A program made the translations under genes and the position numbers. Below, piece by piece: positions 1 through 7,997 of a stretch of DNA of 64,000 nt. Source of the stretch: Weissella ceti. GTDB lineage: Bacteria; Bacillota; Bacilli; Lactobacillales; Lactobacillaceae. Every line of letters begins with the position of its first letter. Within the stretch, counting starts at the first letter, position 1. Location: NCBI RefSeq assembly GCF_018394055.1, contig NZ_CP074441.1, forward strand, positions 310,001 through 374,000. Direction: 5' to 3'. Below the pieces are notes generated by a model that worked only from the letters and a program-made list of their open reading frames with translations, did not search any database and was not told where the DNA came from.

Positions 1-276
1 ATGGCAACACAAGTTCGTCCAGATGTCTTACTATTAGATGAACATACAGCCGCGTTGGATCCAAAAACTAGTCAACAATTGATGACGCTAACGAATGAAA
101 AGATTCGTGAAGCCAAACTAACAGCGATGATGATTACACATGATCTAAACGATGCATTGATTTATGGTGACCGTTTATTGGTTATTGAAAACGGTGGTAT
201 TGGTCAAGACTTTGATGCACTAGAAAAGGCTAAGTTGACTGTGGCTGATTTGTTGGCATACTTCAACAAGTACTAA
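1..276 (+). CDS. ABC transporter ATP-binding protein, C-terminal fragment (cut by window start)
   Basis: This is the last 91 residues of an ABC ATPase whose beginning lies outside the window; the ATG at base 1 is probably an internal methionine. Visible are Walker B (LLLDEH, residues 10-15), the D-loop (AALDP) and the switch histidine in MITHDL (H47). The LLLDEHTAALDPKT wording is typical of the ATPase of the putative tryptophan/tyrosine importers of Lactobacillales (TrpZ type), where H replaces the usual P after DE. Walker A and the LSGGQ signature are upstream and unseen. The substrate assignment is by family resemblance only. Confidence 0.8.
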   Translation: MATQVRPDVLLLDEHTAALDPKTSQQLMTLTNEKIREAKLTAMMITHDLNDALIYGDRLLVIENGGIGQDFDALEKAKLTVADLLAYFNKY

Positions 277-297
277 ACGATTAGGGGGGGATAAATC

Positions 298-669
298 ATG
301 CAACACCGAATTGTGACACAAATAATGGCCGTCTTTCTGGGTGGTTTAATTGGTGGCGCGATGCGTGAACTATTAATGTTAGGGATTCGTCTAGATAACT
401 TTCCATTAAATACATTGGTGGTTAATTTAACAGGTGTATTTCTAACTGTGTTGGTAACCACACAATTATGTCGCCGTTGGCATCGATTTAAATATGTCCA
501 TGAATTTATGGATGTAGGTGTCTTAGGAGCTTATACGACTTATGGGACAATTATTGTAGATATTTCGACACACCAAGCGTTATTCACAAATAGTGTTTAT
601 TTACTACTCACAGTAGTAGGTAGTGTTGTCATGGTTTATCTGGCACGACTTGTTGGACGGGGGCGATAA
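298..669 (+). CDS. crcB1: Fluoride channel subunit, CrcB/FluC family (first of pair)
   Basis: A 123-residue four-helix membrane protein that exports fluoride by passive conduction. Family marks are the early GGLIGGAMRE segment (Arg 23), the polar track Asn in NTLVVNLTGVF (N43) and the GAYTTYGT loop at 77-84, which stands where most homologues read GGxTTFST. The start is fixed by AGGGGGG seven bases before the ATG. It overlaps nothing but ends one base before the second crcB start. In many Gram-positive bacteria adjacent crcB genes form a heteromeric channel; the tyrosines here in place of the usual Phe-box residues fit a specialised subunit (inference). Confidence 0.9.
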   Translation: MQHRIVTQIMAVFLGGLIGGAMRELLMLGIRLDNFPLNTLVVNLTGVFLTVLVTTQLCRRWHRFKYVHEFMDVGVLGAYTTYGTIIVDISTHQALFTNSVYLLLTVVGSVVMVYLARLVGRGR

Positions 670-670
670 A

Positions 671-1030
671 ATGGTAATGATTATAGTGGCAAGCCTTGGG
701 GCCGCTGTCGGGTCAGTTGCCCGTTTTCTGATTCAAGCACGTTTTACAGCATATGCTGAACGAACTATTTTAGGAATTAATTGGTTAGCAGCATTTTTAG
801 CTGGAATAATGGTGAGTTTACATTTATCACCAGTTCTGCATACTTTGATGTTGGTTGGACTGATTGGTGGATTTTCAACATTTTCGGGACCAATTATTAA
901 ACTTGCGGATTCTTTGGGGGATGCCTCAAAACGTTTGAGAGCAATCCGAGATATTGTGATCTTATTTGCGGGTGGAATTATCCTATTCGATTTGGGATAT
1001 TTGCTAACAGCATATGTTATGGGACATTAG
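671..1030 (+). CDS. crcB2: Fluoride channel subunit, CrcB/FluC family (second of pair)
   Basis: A 119-residue companion of the preceding subunit, with the canonical GGFSTFSGP loop (66-74), the N-terminal Arg 18 of the GxxxR motif and four predicted membrane helices. An in-frame upstream start at 623 exists, but the GGACGGGGG ribosome-binding site eight bases before 671 and the tight one-base gap after crcB1 support 671. The conserved Phe-containing loop suggests that this subunit supplies the standard half of the fluoride pore. Cotranscribed with crcB1; followed directly by a strong terminator. No fluoride riboswitch was recognised upstream of the pair. Confidence 0.9.
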   Translation: MVMIIVASLGAAVGSVARFLIQARFTAYAERTILGINWLAAFLAGIMVSLHLSPVLHTLMLVGLIGGFSTFSGPIIKLADSLGDASKRLRAIRDIVILFAGGIILFDLGYLLTAYVMGH

Positions 1031-1050
1031 TCAAATAAAAACATAGAAAA

Positions 1051-1085
1051 AAGACCTAACAAGTGTGCTTGTTAGGTCTTTTTAT
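1051..1085. terminator. Bidirectional intrinsic terminator
   Basis: Perfect 13-bp stem (1051-1063 with 1068-1080), TGTG loop and T/A tracts on both sides; it serves both crcB2 and the converging VOC gene. Confidence 0.9.
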
Positions 1086-1091
1086 GTTTAC

Positions 1092-1433
1092 TTATTTATT
1101 AGCAATTACGTTGATTTGGTTGCCTTCAGGGTCATCTAAATGGAAGATAACATGGCGACCATCAGGGTCAACAGTCATTGGTTCTGCTTGTTTAACATAA
1201 TAGTTAAGCAAGTGGTTTTCAACTGTCTCTTGATGATCACGAACAACTACTTCAACGGTGATACGTTCAGTGTTTTCGGCATCAAAAAAGATGTCTTCAT
1301 CATGGAATGATAATTGACGACTTTCGTTGGCACCGAAAGTTGTTGGTAGATCAAAAACTTCTCGGTAGAAACGAGTTGCTCGTTCAACGTTTTGAACGGG
1401 GATGTTTAATGGGGCAAACTTACGAACACGCAT
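1092..1433 (-). CDS. VOC-superfamily (glyoxalase/bleomycin-resistance fold) protein
   Basis: A 113-residue single-domain protein of the vicinal oxygen chelate fold. The start of the fold reads LNIPVQNVERATRFYREVF and the end has the hallmark DPEGNQINVI, where the Glu is usually a metal ligand. The sequence gives no substrate: members range from glyoxalase I-like enzymes to metal-free binding proteins. AAAAGGAGT stands six bases before the ATG. Monocistronic, facing away from radC, sharing a terminator with crcB2. Function beyond the fold is unknown. Confidence 0.8.
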   Translation of the reverse strand: MRVRKFAPLNIPVQNVERATRFYREVFDLPTTFGANESRQLSFHDEDIFFDAENTERITVEVVVRDHQETVENHLLNYYVKQAEPMTVDPDGRHVIFHLDDPEGNQINVIANK

Positions 1434-1557
1434 ATAAGACTCCTTTTAATTGTTATGTTTTAAGGTAAGTATACACGTCTATGAAATGAGTTAAAAGAAT
1501 TTTAGAAGATTACCGTGTTAGGTACGCTTTAAGGATACTTGTTTATAGGAGGAATCC

Positions 1558-1971
1558 ATGAAAATAACATCAATTGAAGGGTTAGGCAATCAACTATACC
1601 GACAATATGGGCATGAACCGCAAGAACATTGTTGGGTTTTGAGTGTGAATACGCAAATGGAAATATTAGACTACGTGCAAGTTGCGTTAGGAACAATAAA
1701 TCATGTGACGATTCATCCACGAGACGTTTTTCGTCGCTTGGTTTCAGTGAATGCGTATGGATATATTTTAGTGCACAATCATCCAGGCGGAGGGTTAAAT
1801 CCTTCGGAAGCAGACATGCGTATTCTGCAACAATTTGTTGCGTGTAGTGCGTTAATGCAAATTCATTTATTGGACTTTATGATCATTAGTAAGAGTGGTT
1901 ATTATAGCGTTCGAACCAAACAGGAATGGCCTGAAATCTCGTTGAATTCATTACTCGATTTATGGACGTAA
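1558..1971 (+). CDS. radC: RadC-type JAB/MPN domain protein, short form
   Basis: 137 residues covering only the JAMM metalloprotease-like domain of RadC: HNHPGGGLNPSEAD (73-86) supplies H73, H75, S83 and D86 of the HxHP...S..D zinc motif. The N-terminal helix-hairpin-helix part of full RadC (about 220 residues) is absent. A GGAGG site lies six bases before the ATG. Position just upstream of mreB is the conserved location of this gene in Bacillota. Despite the name, a DNA-repair role is poorly supported in the family; activity on DNA or protein is unknown. Confidence 0.85.
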   Translation: MKITSIEGLGNQLYRQYGHEPQEHCWVLSVNTQMEILDYVQVALGTINHVTIHPRDVFRRLVSVNAYGYILVHNHPGGGLNPSEADMRILQQFVACSALMQIHLLDFMIISKSGYYSVRTKQEWPEISLNSLLDLWT

Positions 1972-2071
1972 ACTGTCCGTATATGATAAGATGAATGAAG
2001 GTATTTTGTTTAAGACATAGTCAGAGCAAATTTAGATAAAATAAATAATTAAAGAAAAGGGAACTAGTGCC

Positions 2072-3082
2072 ATGTTTTCATTTGGAACGCATAATATTGG
2101 AATTGATCTTGGGACAGCAAACACATTGGTTTATATCGAAGGAAAGGGTGTAGTACTTCGCGAACCATCAGTGGTTGCTCGTAACATGAAGACGAACGAA
2201 ATTGTCGCTGTTGGTGAAGCCGCGAAGGAAATGTTGGGACGTACGCCTGAATCAATTAAGACAATCCGTCCAATGCGTGACGGAGTTATTGCTGACTACG
2301 AAACAACAGTCGCAATGCTTAAGTACTACCTTGAAAAGGCGATGGGTGGACGTATTACTGGAAAGCCATACGTAACAATTGGTGTACCATCAGGTGTTAC
2401 AGCCGTTGAACGTCGTGCCGTTAAGGACGCTGCTAAGGTTGCTGGTGCACGTGATGCCTTCGTTATCGAAGAACCATTTGCTGCTGCAATCGGTGCCGGT
2501 CTACCAGTTATGGAACCAACAGGTTCAATGGTTGCTGATCTTGGTGGTGGAACTTCAGATATCGCAACAATTTCATTGGGTGGAATTGTTTCTTCACGTT
2601 CAATCCGTATGGCTGGAGATAAGTTGGATGAAGCGATCATGACTTACATCCGTCAACACTTCTCAATCTTGATTGGAGAACAAACTGCAGAACGTTTGAA
2701 GACAGAAATCGGATCAGCTGACATTGAAGCTGCTAAGAGCATGGCTGGAAGCACTGCACGTGGACGTGATTTGGTAACTGGATTACCAAAGACAGTTGAA
2801 GTGCCTGCTGTTGATATCGCAACTGCAATTAGTGATGTTGTTTCAGAAATCATTGTTGCCATTAAGGAAACTTTGGAAGAAACTTCACCAGAAATCGCAG
2901 CGGACGTTATCGATCATGGTATCGTTTTGACTGGTGGTGGTGCTTTGTTGAAGAACATCGATGAAGTTATCTCACGTGAAACACAAGTGCCTGTATTCAT
3001 TGCTGCAGAACCTTTGGATGCTGTTGTAGTGGGTACTGGAGAAGCGTTGAAGTCAATCGACGTTTTGAAGGATACTGAATAA
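2072..3082 (+). CDS. mreB: Rod-shape determining actin homologue MreB
   Basis: 336 residues, the usual length, forming membrane-associated antiparallel actin-like filaments that guide lateral cell-wall synthesis. The N-terminus has the actin phosphate-1 loop ([13 protein letters not shown]); later come the phosphate-2 loop ([12 protein letters not shown]) and the adenosine motif ([13 protein letters not shown]). The ATG is preceded by AAAGAAAAGGGA. It is followed by a weak terminator and then mreC, so mreB may also be transcribed alone. Presence of MreB/C/D agrees with a short-rod or coccobacillary cell. Confidence 0.98.
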   Translation: MFSFGTHNIGIDLGTANTLVYIEGKGVVLREPSVVARNMKTNEIVAVGEAAKEMLGRTPESIKTIRPMRDGVIADYETTVAMLKYYLEKAMGGRITGKPYVTIGVPSGVTAVERRAVKDAAKVAGARDAFVIEEPFAAAIGAGLPVMEPTGSMVADLGGGTSDIATISLGGIVSSRSIRMAGDKLDEAIMTYIRQHFSILIGEQTAERLKTEIGSADIEAAKSMAGSTARGRDLVTGLPKTVEVPAVDIATAISDVVSEIIVAIKETLEETSPEIAADVIDHGIVLTGGGALLKNIDEVISRETQVPVFIAAEPLDAVVVGTGEALKSIDVLKDTE

Positions 3083-3092
3083 TTTCTAATCA

Positions 3093-3124
3093 AGACGCCC
3101 ACACGATTACGTGGGGCGTTTTTG
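3093..3124 (+). terminator. Intrinsic terminator after mreB
   Basis: Imperfect GC-rich stem (ACGCCC...GGGGCGT) with a short loop and T5; may be leaky and allow read-through into mreC. Confidence 0.7.
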
Positions 3125-3162
3125 TTATCAAGAGTTCTCATTAAATGAAAGGGGGCTGTCGT

Positions 3163-4014
3163 ATGAAAAAACTTTTCACATCTCGACGATTAGTTGTCGG
3201 TGTCATACTGGTCATTATTACGATTGGGATGATTACGTTAAGTTCACGCGCACGTGCTAATCAAGAAAATCCAGCGTTACCAGTACGTATTGTCACTGAC
3301 ATTTCTAGTTGGATGTCTGAAGTCGTAAATACGCCCCTAAAGGTCGTAGGTAACGCTACAGAAGCAACGACAAAGTTGTTTAAGACGTATCAAGAAAACG
3401 AACGCTTGAATCAACGTATTGATGATCTAGCGGCTACCAAAGTTGAATTGCAAACTGTTCGTAAGGAAAATGATGCCTTAAAGGAACAACTAAAAATTGG
3501 TAAGACATTAACAGATTACCAAATGGTTAATGCAACAGTTGTATCTCGTTCACCAAATAATTGGCAATCTGAATTGATTATTAATCAAGGTGCTAAAGCT
3601 GGTATCAAAAAGAACATGGCTGTGATGGGTGGCGGAAGCGTGATTGGACGTGTGTCTGAAGTTGATACAACAAATGCGAAAGTCGAATTGTTGTCTGACA
3701 ATAGTCAAACGAATAACCGCTTTGCTATTCGTATTACCAATAAAGATAGCCAAACCGTGGATGGTATTATCACGAAATTCAATCAAACACGTAACTTGAT
3801 TGAAATGAAAAACGTAACATCTAATACCAAGGTTAAAAAGGGTGATAAGGTTTCAACGAGTGGTCTTGGGGGTGTGACACCATCAGGATTATATGTTGGA
3901 GAAGTTGAATCAATCGATGATGATGATTATGGATTGACAAAGACGATTTATATTAAGCCAGCAACTGACTTTAACAACATTCCGGTTGTTAGTGTTGCGA
4001 TTCCAGGTGCTTAA
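3163..4014 (+). CDS. mreC: Rod-shape determining protein MreC
   Basis: 283 residues: a short cytosolic N-terminus, one membrane helix (about residues 9-26), a coiled coil (about 60-112) and the extracytoplasmic beta-barrel domain with the family segment TSGLGGVTPSGLYVGEV. It scaffolds the elongasome at the outer face of the membrane. An in-frame ATG at 3145 lies inside the ribosome-binding region; AAAGGGGGC six bases before 3163 sets the start there. It is followed by a strong terminator instead of running into mreD, because a carbonic anhydrase gene lies between them. Confidence 0.96.
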   Translation: MKKLFTSRRLVVGVILVIITIGMITLSSRARANQENPALPVRIVTDISSWMSEVVNTPLKVVGNATEATTKLFKTYQENERLNQRIDDLAATKVELQTVRKENDALKEQLKIGKTLTDYQMVNATVVSRSPNNWQSELIINQGAKAGIKKNMAVMGGGSVIGRVSEVDTTNAKVELLSDNSQTNNRFAIRITNKDSQTVDGIITKFNQTRNLIEMKNVTSNTKVKKGDKVSTSGLGGVTPSGLYVGEVESIDDDDYGLTKTIYIKPATDFNNIPVVSVAIPGA

Positions 4015-4029
4015 TAAGCATAAATAAAA

Positions 4030-4068
4030 ATAGGTGACCAGCTAATAATGCTGGTCACCTATTTTTTG
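4030..4068. terminator. Bidirectional intrinsic terminator
   Basis: Perfect 13-bp stem (4030-4042 with 4050-4062) with A and T tracts; ends mreC on + and the carbonic anhydrase gene on -. Confidence 0.9.
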
Positions 4069-4084
4069 TTATAACAATTTAATT

Positions 4085-4723
4085 TTAATCTTGTTCATAG
4101 TATTGAACGACACGTGTGTGTAATGGTTGAATATCACGATTGTTACCAATATAGAATTCTTTAAAGCGTTCCAATTGATCTGCGGATACAGCTAAAGGCT
4201 CATCCAAGATATACCATTCAACGTTTTCAGTTAAAGGTGGTGTCGTTAATGAACCAAGGTATTGATAATAGTTACGAGACTCAGGTAATAGTGCCATAAT
4301 ATCTGTTTGGAAAGGTACATCAGTTGGCATGTGTGCAAGAATATCACGTAATGGCGTCTCACCATTCGGCGTAATCTGTAGTAGGACAGCAACGACCCCT
4401 AAGCGACCATCCGGTGCTTGGTGGACGAAATGCAATTCGCCATCGAATTGACGCCCGCGTAGTGTGTGTTCACTGGGGAAATGTAGATGACCTTGTTGTG
4501 GAGAGAATGGTCGGTGATTTAACCAGACTTGTGGTCCAGTCAAACCAAATTCAATACCACGACCAGTGTCATGAACATAAGGAACAGTTTCTTCGTATTG
4601 TAGCTTCAAAGGGGCGTCATAGCCAATTTGATGAGTTTGAGAAGGCTCAATGTTGATTGGTGATTGCATATCACCCGCCACGAATGACCATTCTTCTTGG
4701 TGCATATAGTTTAAGTAGGGCAT
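4085..4723 (-). CDS. cah: Alpha-class carbonic anhydrase
   Basis: 212 residues, catalysing CO2 hydration to bicarbonate. All alpha-class marks are present: QSPINI (20-25), zinc ligands H79 and H81 in GHLHF, the SEHT segment (84-87), the third zinc ligand H98 in GELHFVH, and the catalytic Thr region YLGSLTTPP (157-164). There is no signal peptide, so the enzyme should be cytosolic, unlike most bacterial alpha enzymes. An adjacent GTG at 4726 is possible, but AGAGGT is better spaced (seven bases) for the ATG. Likely role: bicarbonate supply for carboxylations when CO2 is low. Its insertion between mreC and mreD suggests acquisition or rearrangement. Confidence 0.95.
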   Translation of the reverse strand: MPYLNYMHQEEWSFVAGDMQSPINIEPSQTHQIGYDAPLKLQYEETVPYVHDTGRGIEFGLTGPQVWLNHRPFSPQQGHLHFPSEHTLRGRQFDGELHFVHQAPDGRLGVVAVLLQITPNGETPLRDILAHMPTDVPFQTDIMALLPESRNYYQYLGSLTTPPLTENVEWYILDEPLAVSADQLERFKEFYIGNNRDIQPLHTRVVQYYEQD

Positions 4724-4753
4724 CACAGGTACCTCTTTTACAAAATTTTAATT

Positions 4754-4782
4754 ATGGTATCAAATCTATCTGAAAAAGTCAA
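4754..4782 (-). promoter_or_regulatory. Promoter of the carbonic anhydrase gene
   Basis: On the minus strand TTGACT (4777-4782), 17-base spacer, TACCAT (4754-4759), about 30 bases before the ATG. Confidence 0.65.
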
Positions 4783-4815
4783 AATTCATGTCAGGTAACC
4801 CGTCATGAGTAATGT

Positions 4816-4844
4816 TTGACGGGGTAGACCAGACACGCTAAAAT
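4816..4844 (+). promoter_or_regulatory. Promoter of mreD
   Basis: TTGACG (4816-4821), 17-base spacer, TAAAAT (4839-4844). It gives mreD its own transcription start, divergent from cah, as needed once mreD is separated from mreBC. Confidence 0.75.
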
Positions 4845-4881
4845 GAATAGATATATGACATAAATTGATGGGGAGAATTGC

Positions 4882-5496
4882 ATGCTTAAATACATTCATA
4901 CAACTTGGCTTCATGTTATCTTAGCCATTTTGGCCTTGTTTTTGGATGGCGGCATTGCTTTCCAATTTGCAGGGACACTATTTCAATTACCAATCTCAGC
5001 AAGTCCATACTTGTGTTTACTAGTCTTACTAATGCCGGTGTTATCTGGAACGAGTAAGAATCAAGTTCGTATGCGCTGGTCATACGGTGTGGCGGCTTTA
5101 ATTGGTCTTTTGTACGACATTAATTACATTGGTATTATTGGAATTTCTTTTGTTGGTTTCCCATTAACAGTGTGGATTACAGCCAATATTAAAAAATATT
5201 TTGCCAATACAATGACCTGGGCATTAGCAACATGGTTCTTGGCACTAACGATTTTCTTAATTTATGATTACTTTGCTTTTAGTATCATTAATATGGCTAA
5301 CATTAGTTTGCCAGGCTTTATTATTTTCCATCTATTCCCAACTTTGTTGGTGAATTTGATTCTATTCTTCTTGTTCTATGGTTTATTCGATTATTTGTAT
5401 CGTTCAACACGTCAACTAGACGGTTCTTCATACAGTTTGGAAGGACATCAATTAGATGCGACAATGCCATTGCGACGACGTACTCGAAAATATTAA
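4882..5496 (+). CDS. mreD: Rod-shape determining membrane protein MreD
   Basis: 204 residues with five or six membrane helices and almost no soluble part except a basic C-terminal tail ending RRRTRKY. Sequence conservation in MreD is low; the call rests on hydrophobic pattern, length, the YDINYIGIIGISF segment and location just after mreBC. It partners MreC in the elongasome membrane complex. GGGGAGAA is placed eight bases before the ATG. In many lactobacilli minC and minD follow mreD; here a promoter and T-box follow instead. Confidence 0.88.
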   Translation: MLKYIHTTWLHVILAILALFLDGGIAFQFAGTLFQLPISASPYLCLLVLLMPVLSGTSKNQVRMRWSYGVAALIGLLYDINYIGIIGISFVGFPLTVWITANIKKYFANTMTWALATWFLALTIFLIYDYFAFSIINMANISLPGFIIFHLFPTLLVNLILFFLFYGLFDYLYRSTRQLDGSSYSLEGHQLDATMPLRRRTRKY

Positions 5497-5525
5497 TTGA
5501 CTTTAAACGTATACTCGCTTATAAT
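5497..5525 (+). promoter_or_regulatory. Strong promoter of the T-box amino acid transporter operon
   Basis: TTGACT (5497-5502), 17-base spacer, TATAAT (5520-5525), starting one base after the mreD stop codon. Confidence 0.85.
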
Positions 5526-5537
5526 TTCTAATTAAAG

Positions 5538-5790
5538 ATATGAACGAACGAGTAACCTAATTGTTATTGCAAAGAGAGTCACGCTGAAGTTGAGAAGTGA
5601 TCAATGCATTAGGTGAACCACATTCGTGATCATCGACATATTAAACCTATGTCCGGTTAGCACCGTTAACTGCCTTGCCTTGGATACAAGGTGAATGAGT
5701 GTTAGGGAGTAATGCCTAACAAAATTGAGGTGGAATCACGAATTTTATCGTCCTCAAGTCATCCATTAGGGTGGCTTGAGGACTTTTTTT
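5538..5790 (+). promoter_or_regulatory. T-box riboswitch, predicted histidine (CAC specifier)
   Basis: A complete T-box leader. Stem I: ACGAA (5544-5548) pairs TTCGT (5623-5627); AGTA (5551-5554) and GAA (5615-5617) form the loop-E side; CCTAAT (5556-5561) pairs ATTAGG (5608-5613); AGAGAG is the distal bulge. The consensus GAA-x-NNN-A puts the specifier at 5619-5621, CAC (His). The T-box sequence is GGTGGAATCACG (5729-5740); antiterminator TTGAGG (5725-5730) pairs CCTCAA (5752-5757). The competing terminator is GTCCTCAAG (5750-5758) with CTTGAGGAC (5775-5783) and T7. Uncharged tRNA would switch transcription on. Caveat: the TGGA bulge predicts a U73 discriminator, whereas bacterial tRNA-His usually has C73. 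Confidence 0.85.
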
Positions 5791-5816
5791 ATTATCTGAA
5801 AATGGAGATAAACGCT

Positions 5817-6461
5817 ATGACATACATGCTTGAAGTATTACCGAGTTTATTAGAAGGATTAAAAATGACCTTAGGTGTATTTATCCTGACACTACTGGGG
5901 TCAGTACCATTAGGGATTTTCATTGCATTAGCACAAAAATCACCATTAATGGTCGTGCGTTGGTTAATGAATGCCTATGTTACGATTATGCGTGGTACAC
6001 CATTGCTATTACAAATTGTTTTTGTGTACTATGGACTTAGCTTAGCTAACATTGTAACTTTACCTCGATTTGAAGCTGCTGTATTAACGTTCGTATTGAA
6101 TTATGCAGCTTACTTTGCAGAAATTTTTCGTGGGGGAATGCAATCAATCAACAAAGGGCAATTTGATGGTGCGAAGGTATTAGGCTTTAGCCGTGTACAA
6201 ACGATGCGATACATTGTCTTGCCACAAGTATTCAAGACGGTTATGCCTTCAGTAGGAAATGAAGTAATTAGTCTTGTTAAGGATTCATCACTTGTTTATG
6301 TGATTGGTTTGGGTGACTTGATGCGTGCAGGTAATATTGCTGTTGCACGTGATATTACGCTTGTACCATATTTGATGGTCGGTGCATTATACTTACTATT
6401 AACAGTATTCTTAACAAGTGTTTTGCGTACGATTGAAAATCGATTGAACTACTATAATTAA
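5817..6461 (+). CDS. Polar amino acid ABC transporter permease (predicted His importer)
   Basis: 215 residues, HisM/GlnP-type permease with five membrane helices and the EAA loop (AEIFRGG...GAKVLGF) that contacts the ATPase. Longer readings that begin at 5712 run through the T-box terminator and are not real; GGAG nine bases before 5817 decides the start. One permease plus one ATPase plus one binding protein make a complete importer. Histidine as substrate is inferred from the CAC specifier in the leader; the family as a whole also carries Gln, Glu, Arg, Lys and Cys. Confidence 0.92.
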   Translation: MTYMLEVLPSLLEGLKMTLGVFILTLLGSVPLGIFIALAQKSPLMVVRWLMNAYVTIMRGTPLLLQIVFVYYGLSLANIVTLPRFEAAVLTFVLNYAAYFAEIFRGGMQSINKGQFDGAKVLGFSRVQTMRYIVLPQVFKTVMPSVGNEVISLVKDSSLVYVIGLGDLMRAGNIAVARDITLVPYLMVGALYLLLTVFLTSVLRTIENRLNYYN

Positions 6462-6472
6462 GGAGGTCCAAC

Positions 6473-7111
6473 ATGTTAGAAATTAAGAATCTAAATAAAA
6501 AATATGGAGAACGTGTCATTTTTAAAAACTTAAATTTGACGGTTGAACCAGGTGAAATTATGACCATTGTTGGGCCTTCTGGGATTGGTAAGACGACGTT
6601 CTTACGCATCCTTGCTGGATTAATGGCCGCAGACTCAGGTGAAATGCTCTTGGCAGGGCACCAAGTGGATGTGACTGGTAATCGACTAGGCGCCGAAGTC
6701 GGTGTTATTTTCCAAGACTTTAATCTATTCCCGCAATATACAGTGAAAGAAAACATTGGTTTGGCACCAAAATTGGTAGCAGGTATGTCTACTGACGAAG
6801 TAACAAAAAGTGTCGATACTTTAATGGAACAATTAGACCTCACATCATATCAAGAACAATATCCACATGCATTATCTGGCGGACAAAAGCAACGTGTTGC
6901 AATTGCACGTGCTTTAGCAATGCAACCCGGTGTCTTGGCTTACGATGAACCAACATCAGGGTTAGATGAAGCCTCAACTGCGCGTGTTGTTGATGTGATT
7001 AAAGACTTGCAAGCACAAGGTGTCACGCAATTAATCGTGACACATGACTTAGCTTTTGCAAATCAATTAAATGGACGTGTCTTTGATTTTGCAACAGATG
7101 TTCAACGATAA
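6473..7111 (+). CDS. Polar amino acid ABC transporter ATP-binding protein
   Basis: 212 residues, slightly shorter than the 240-250 of typical GlnQ/HisP. Motifs in order: Walker A GPSGIGKTT (34-42), Q-loop FQDFNLFP, signature LSGGQKQR, Walker B VLAYDEPTSGLD with Tyr where Phe/Leu is usual, and the H-loop IVTHDL. It energises import with the upstream permease, eleven bases away, behind an AAGGAGG site. The shortened C-terminus stops soon after the H-loop, omitting the end found in GlnQ. Confidence 0.93.
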   Translation: MLEIKNLNKKYGERVIFKNLNLTVEPGEIMTIVGPSGIGKTTFLRILAGLMAADSGEMLLAGHQVDVTGNRLGAEVGVIFQDFNLFPQYTVKENIGLAPKLVAGMSTDEVTKSVDTLMEQLDLTSYQEQYPHALSGGQKQRVAIARALAMQPGVLAYDEPTSGLDEASTARVVDVIKDLQAQGVTQLIVTHDLAFANQLNGRVFDFATDVQR

Positions 7112-7121
7112 GGAGGTAATT

Positions 7122-7946
7122 ATGACGACAGAGATGCAGAAAAAGCGCCGTAATAACATCATTTGGAACACCATTTTGGTTCTTATCTTACTGTTAATCG
7201 GTGGTGGGCTATGGTATAAAAGCACACAAAAAACTGATTCATGGGTGAATGTTAATCAACGTCAAAAAGTCGTTATCGGATTAGATGATACCTATGTGCC
7301 TATGGGATTCCGTGATGATAAAGGACACTTAATAGGCTATGACGTTGAATTAGCTGAAGCAGCCTTTAAAAAATTGGGCCTAGTTGCTGATTTCCAAGTC
7401 ATTGATTGGTCAATGAAGGAAACTGAATTGATTACTCAACATATCGATGTTATCTGGAATGGGTACACAAAGAATGCTGAACGTGAAGAGAAAGTGGCCT
7501 TTAGTGACCCATATCATGAAACACAACAGGTTTTGCTTGTCCGGGAGAATGGCGTAAAAAACATTAATGACATGAAGGACAAGCAGTTAGGCGTCCAAAC
7601 GGGATCTGCTGGTTTGACGATTTTCTCAGCTGAACCTAAAGTTTTGAAAGACAAACTGAAGCATAAGCCAATTCAATACGATACGTTCGACAAAGCAATT
7701 AATGATTTACAAGTTGGTCGATTAGATGCAGTGTTGATTGATGAAGACTATGCGAAGTATTACTTGGCGACTGAAAAGTTAAACGCCAAGTTAACAACCC
7801 TTGCGACGAATTACTCAAAGGATTCGTATGGGGTGGGAATGCGTAAAGAAGATAAAATTTTACGTGAAAAATTAAATAAAGTATTAGCAGAATTAAAATC
7901 GGATGGTACAGAAGCACGTTTAGCTGAAAAGTATTTCGGTAAATAA
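7122..7946 (+). CDS. Amino acid ABC transporter substrate-binding protein, membrane-anchored
   Basis: 274 residues of SBP_bac_3 type. The domain begins at KVVIGLDDTYVPMGFRDDKG and includes GYDVELAEA and QLGVQTGSAG. The first 35 residues carry a basic stretch and one membrane helix (about 12-31) with no lipobox cysteine, so it is probably tethered by an uncleaved helix and not by lipid. Start 7122 follows AAGGAGG by six bases; an ORF opening at 7071 inside the ATPase gene is an artefact. Last gene of the T-box operon, closed by a terminator. Confidence 0.92.
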   Translation: MTTEMQKKRRNNIIWNTILVLILLLIGGGLWYKSTQKTDSWVNVNQRQKVVIGLDDTYVPMGFRDDKGHLIGYDVELAEAAFKKLGLVADFQVIDWSMKETELITQHIDVIWNGYTKNAEREEKVAFSDPYHETQQVLLVRENGVKNINDMKDKQLGVQTGSAGLTIFSAEPKVLKDKLKHKPIQYDTFDKAINDLQVGRLDAVLIDEDYAKYYLATEKLNAKLTTLATNYSKDSYGVGMRKEDKILREKLNKVLAELKSDGTEARLAEKYFGK

Positions 7947-7971
7947 TTCATATAATAAATGTCTGATGATA

Positions 7972-7997
7972 AAAGCGACCTTTGGTCGCTTTTTTTA
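7972..7997 (+). terminator. Intrinsic terminator of the transporter operon
   Basis: AAAGCGACC / GGTCGCTTT stem with TTT loop and T tract. Confidence 0.88.

Noticed and set aside
5712-5816. Upstream in-frame extension of the permease gene
   Set aside because: It runs through the T-box antiterminator and terminator; a proper ribosome-binding site exists only before 5817.
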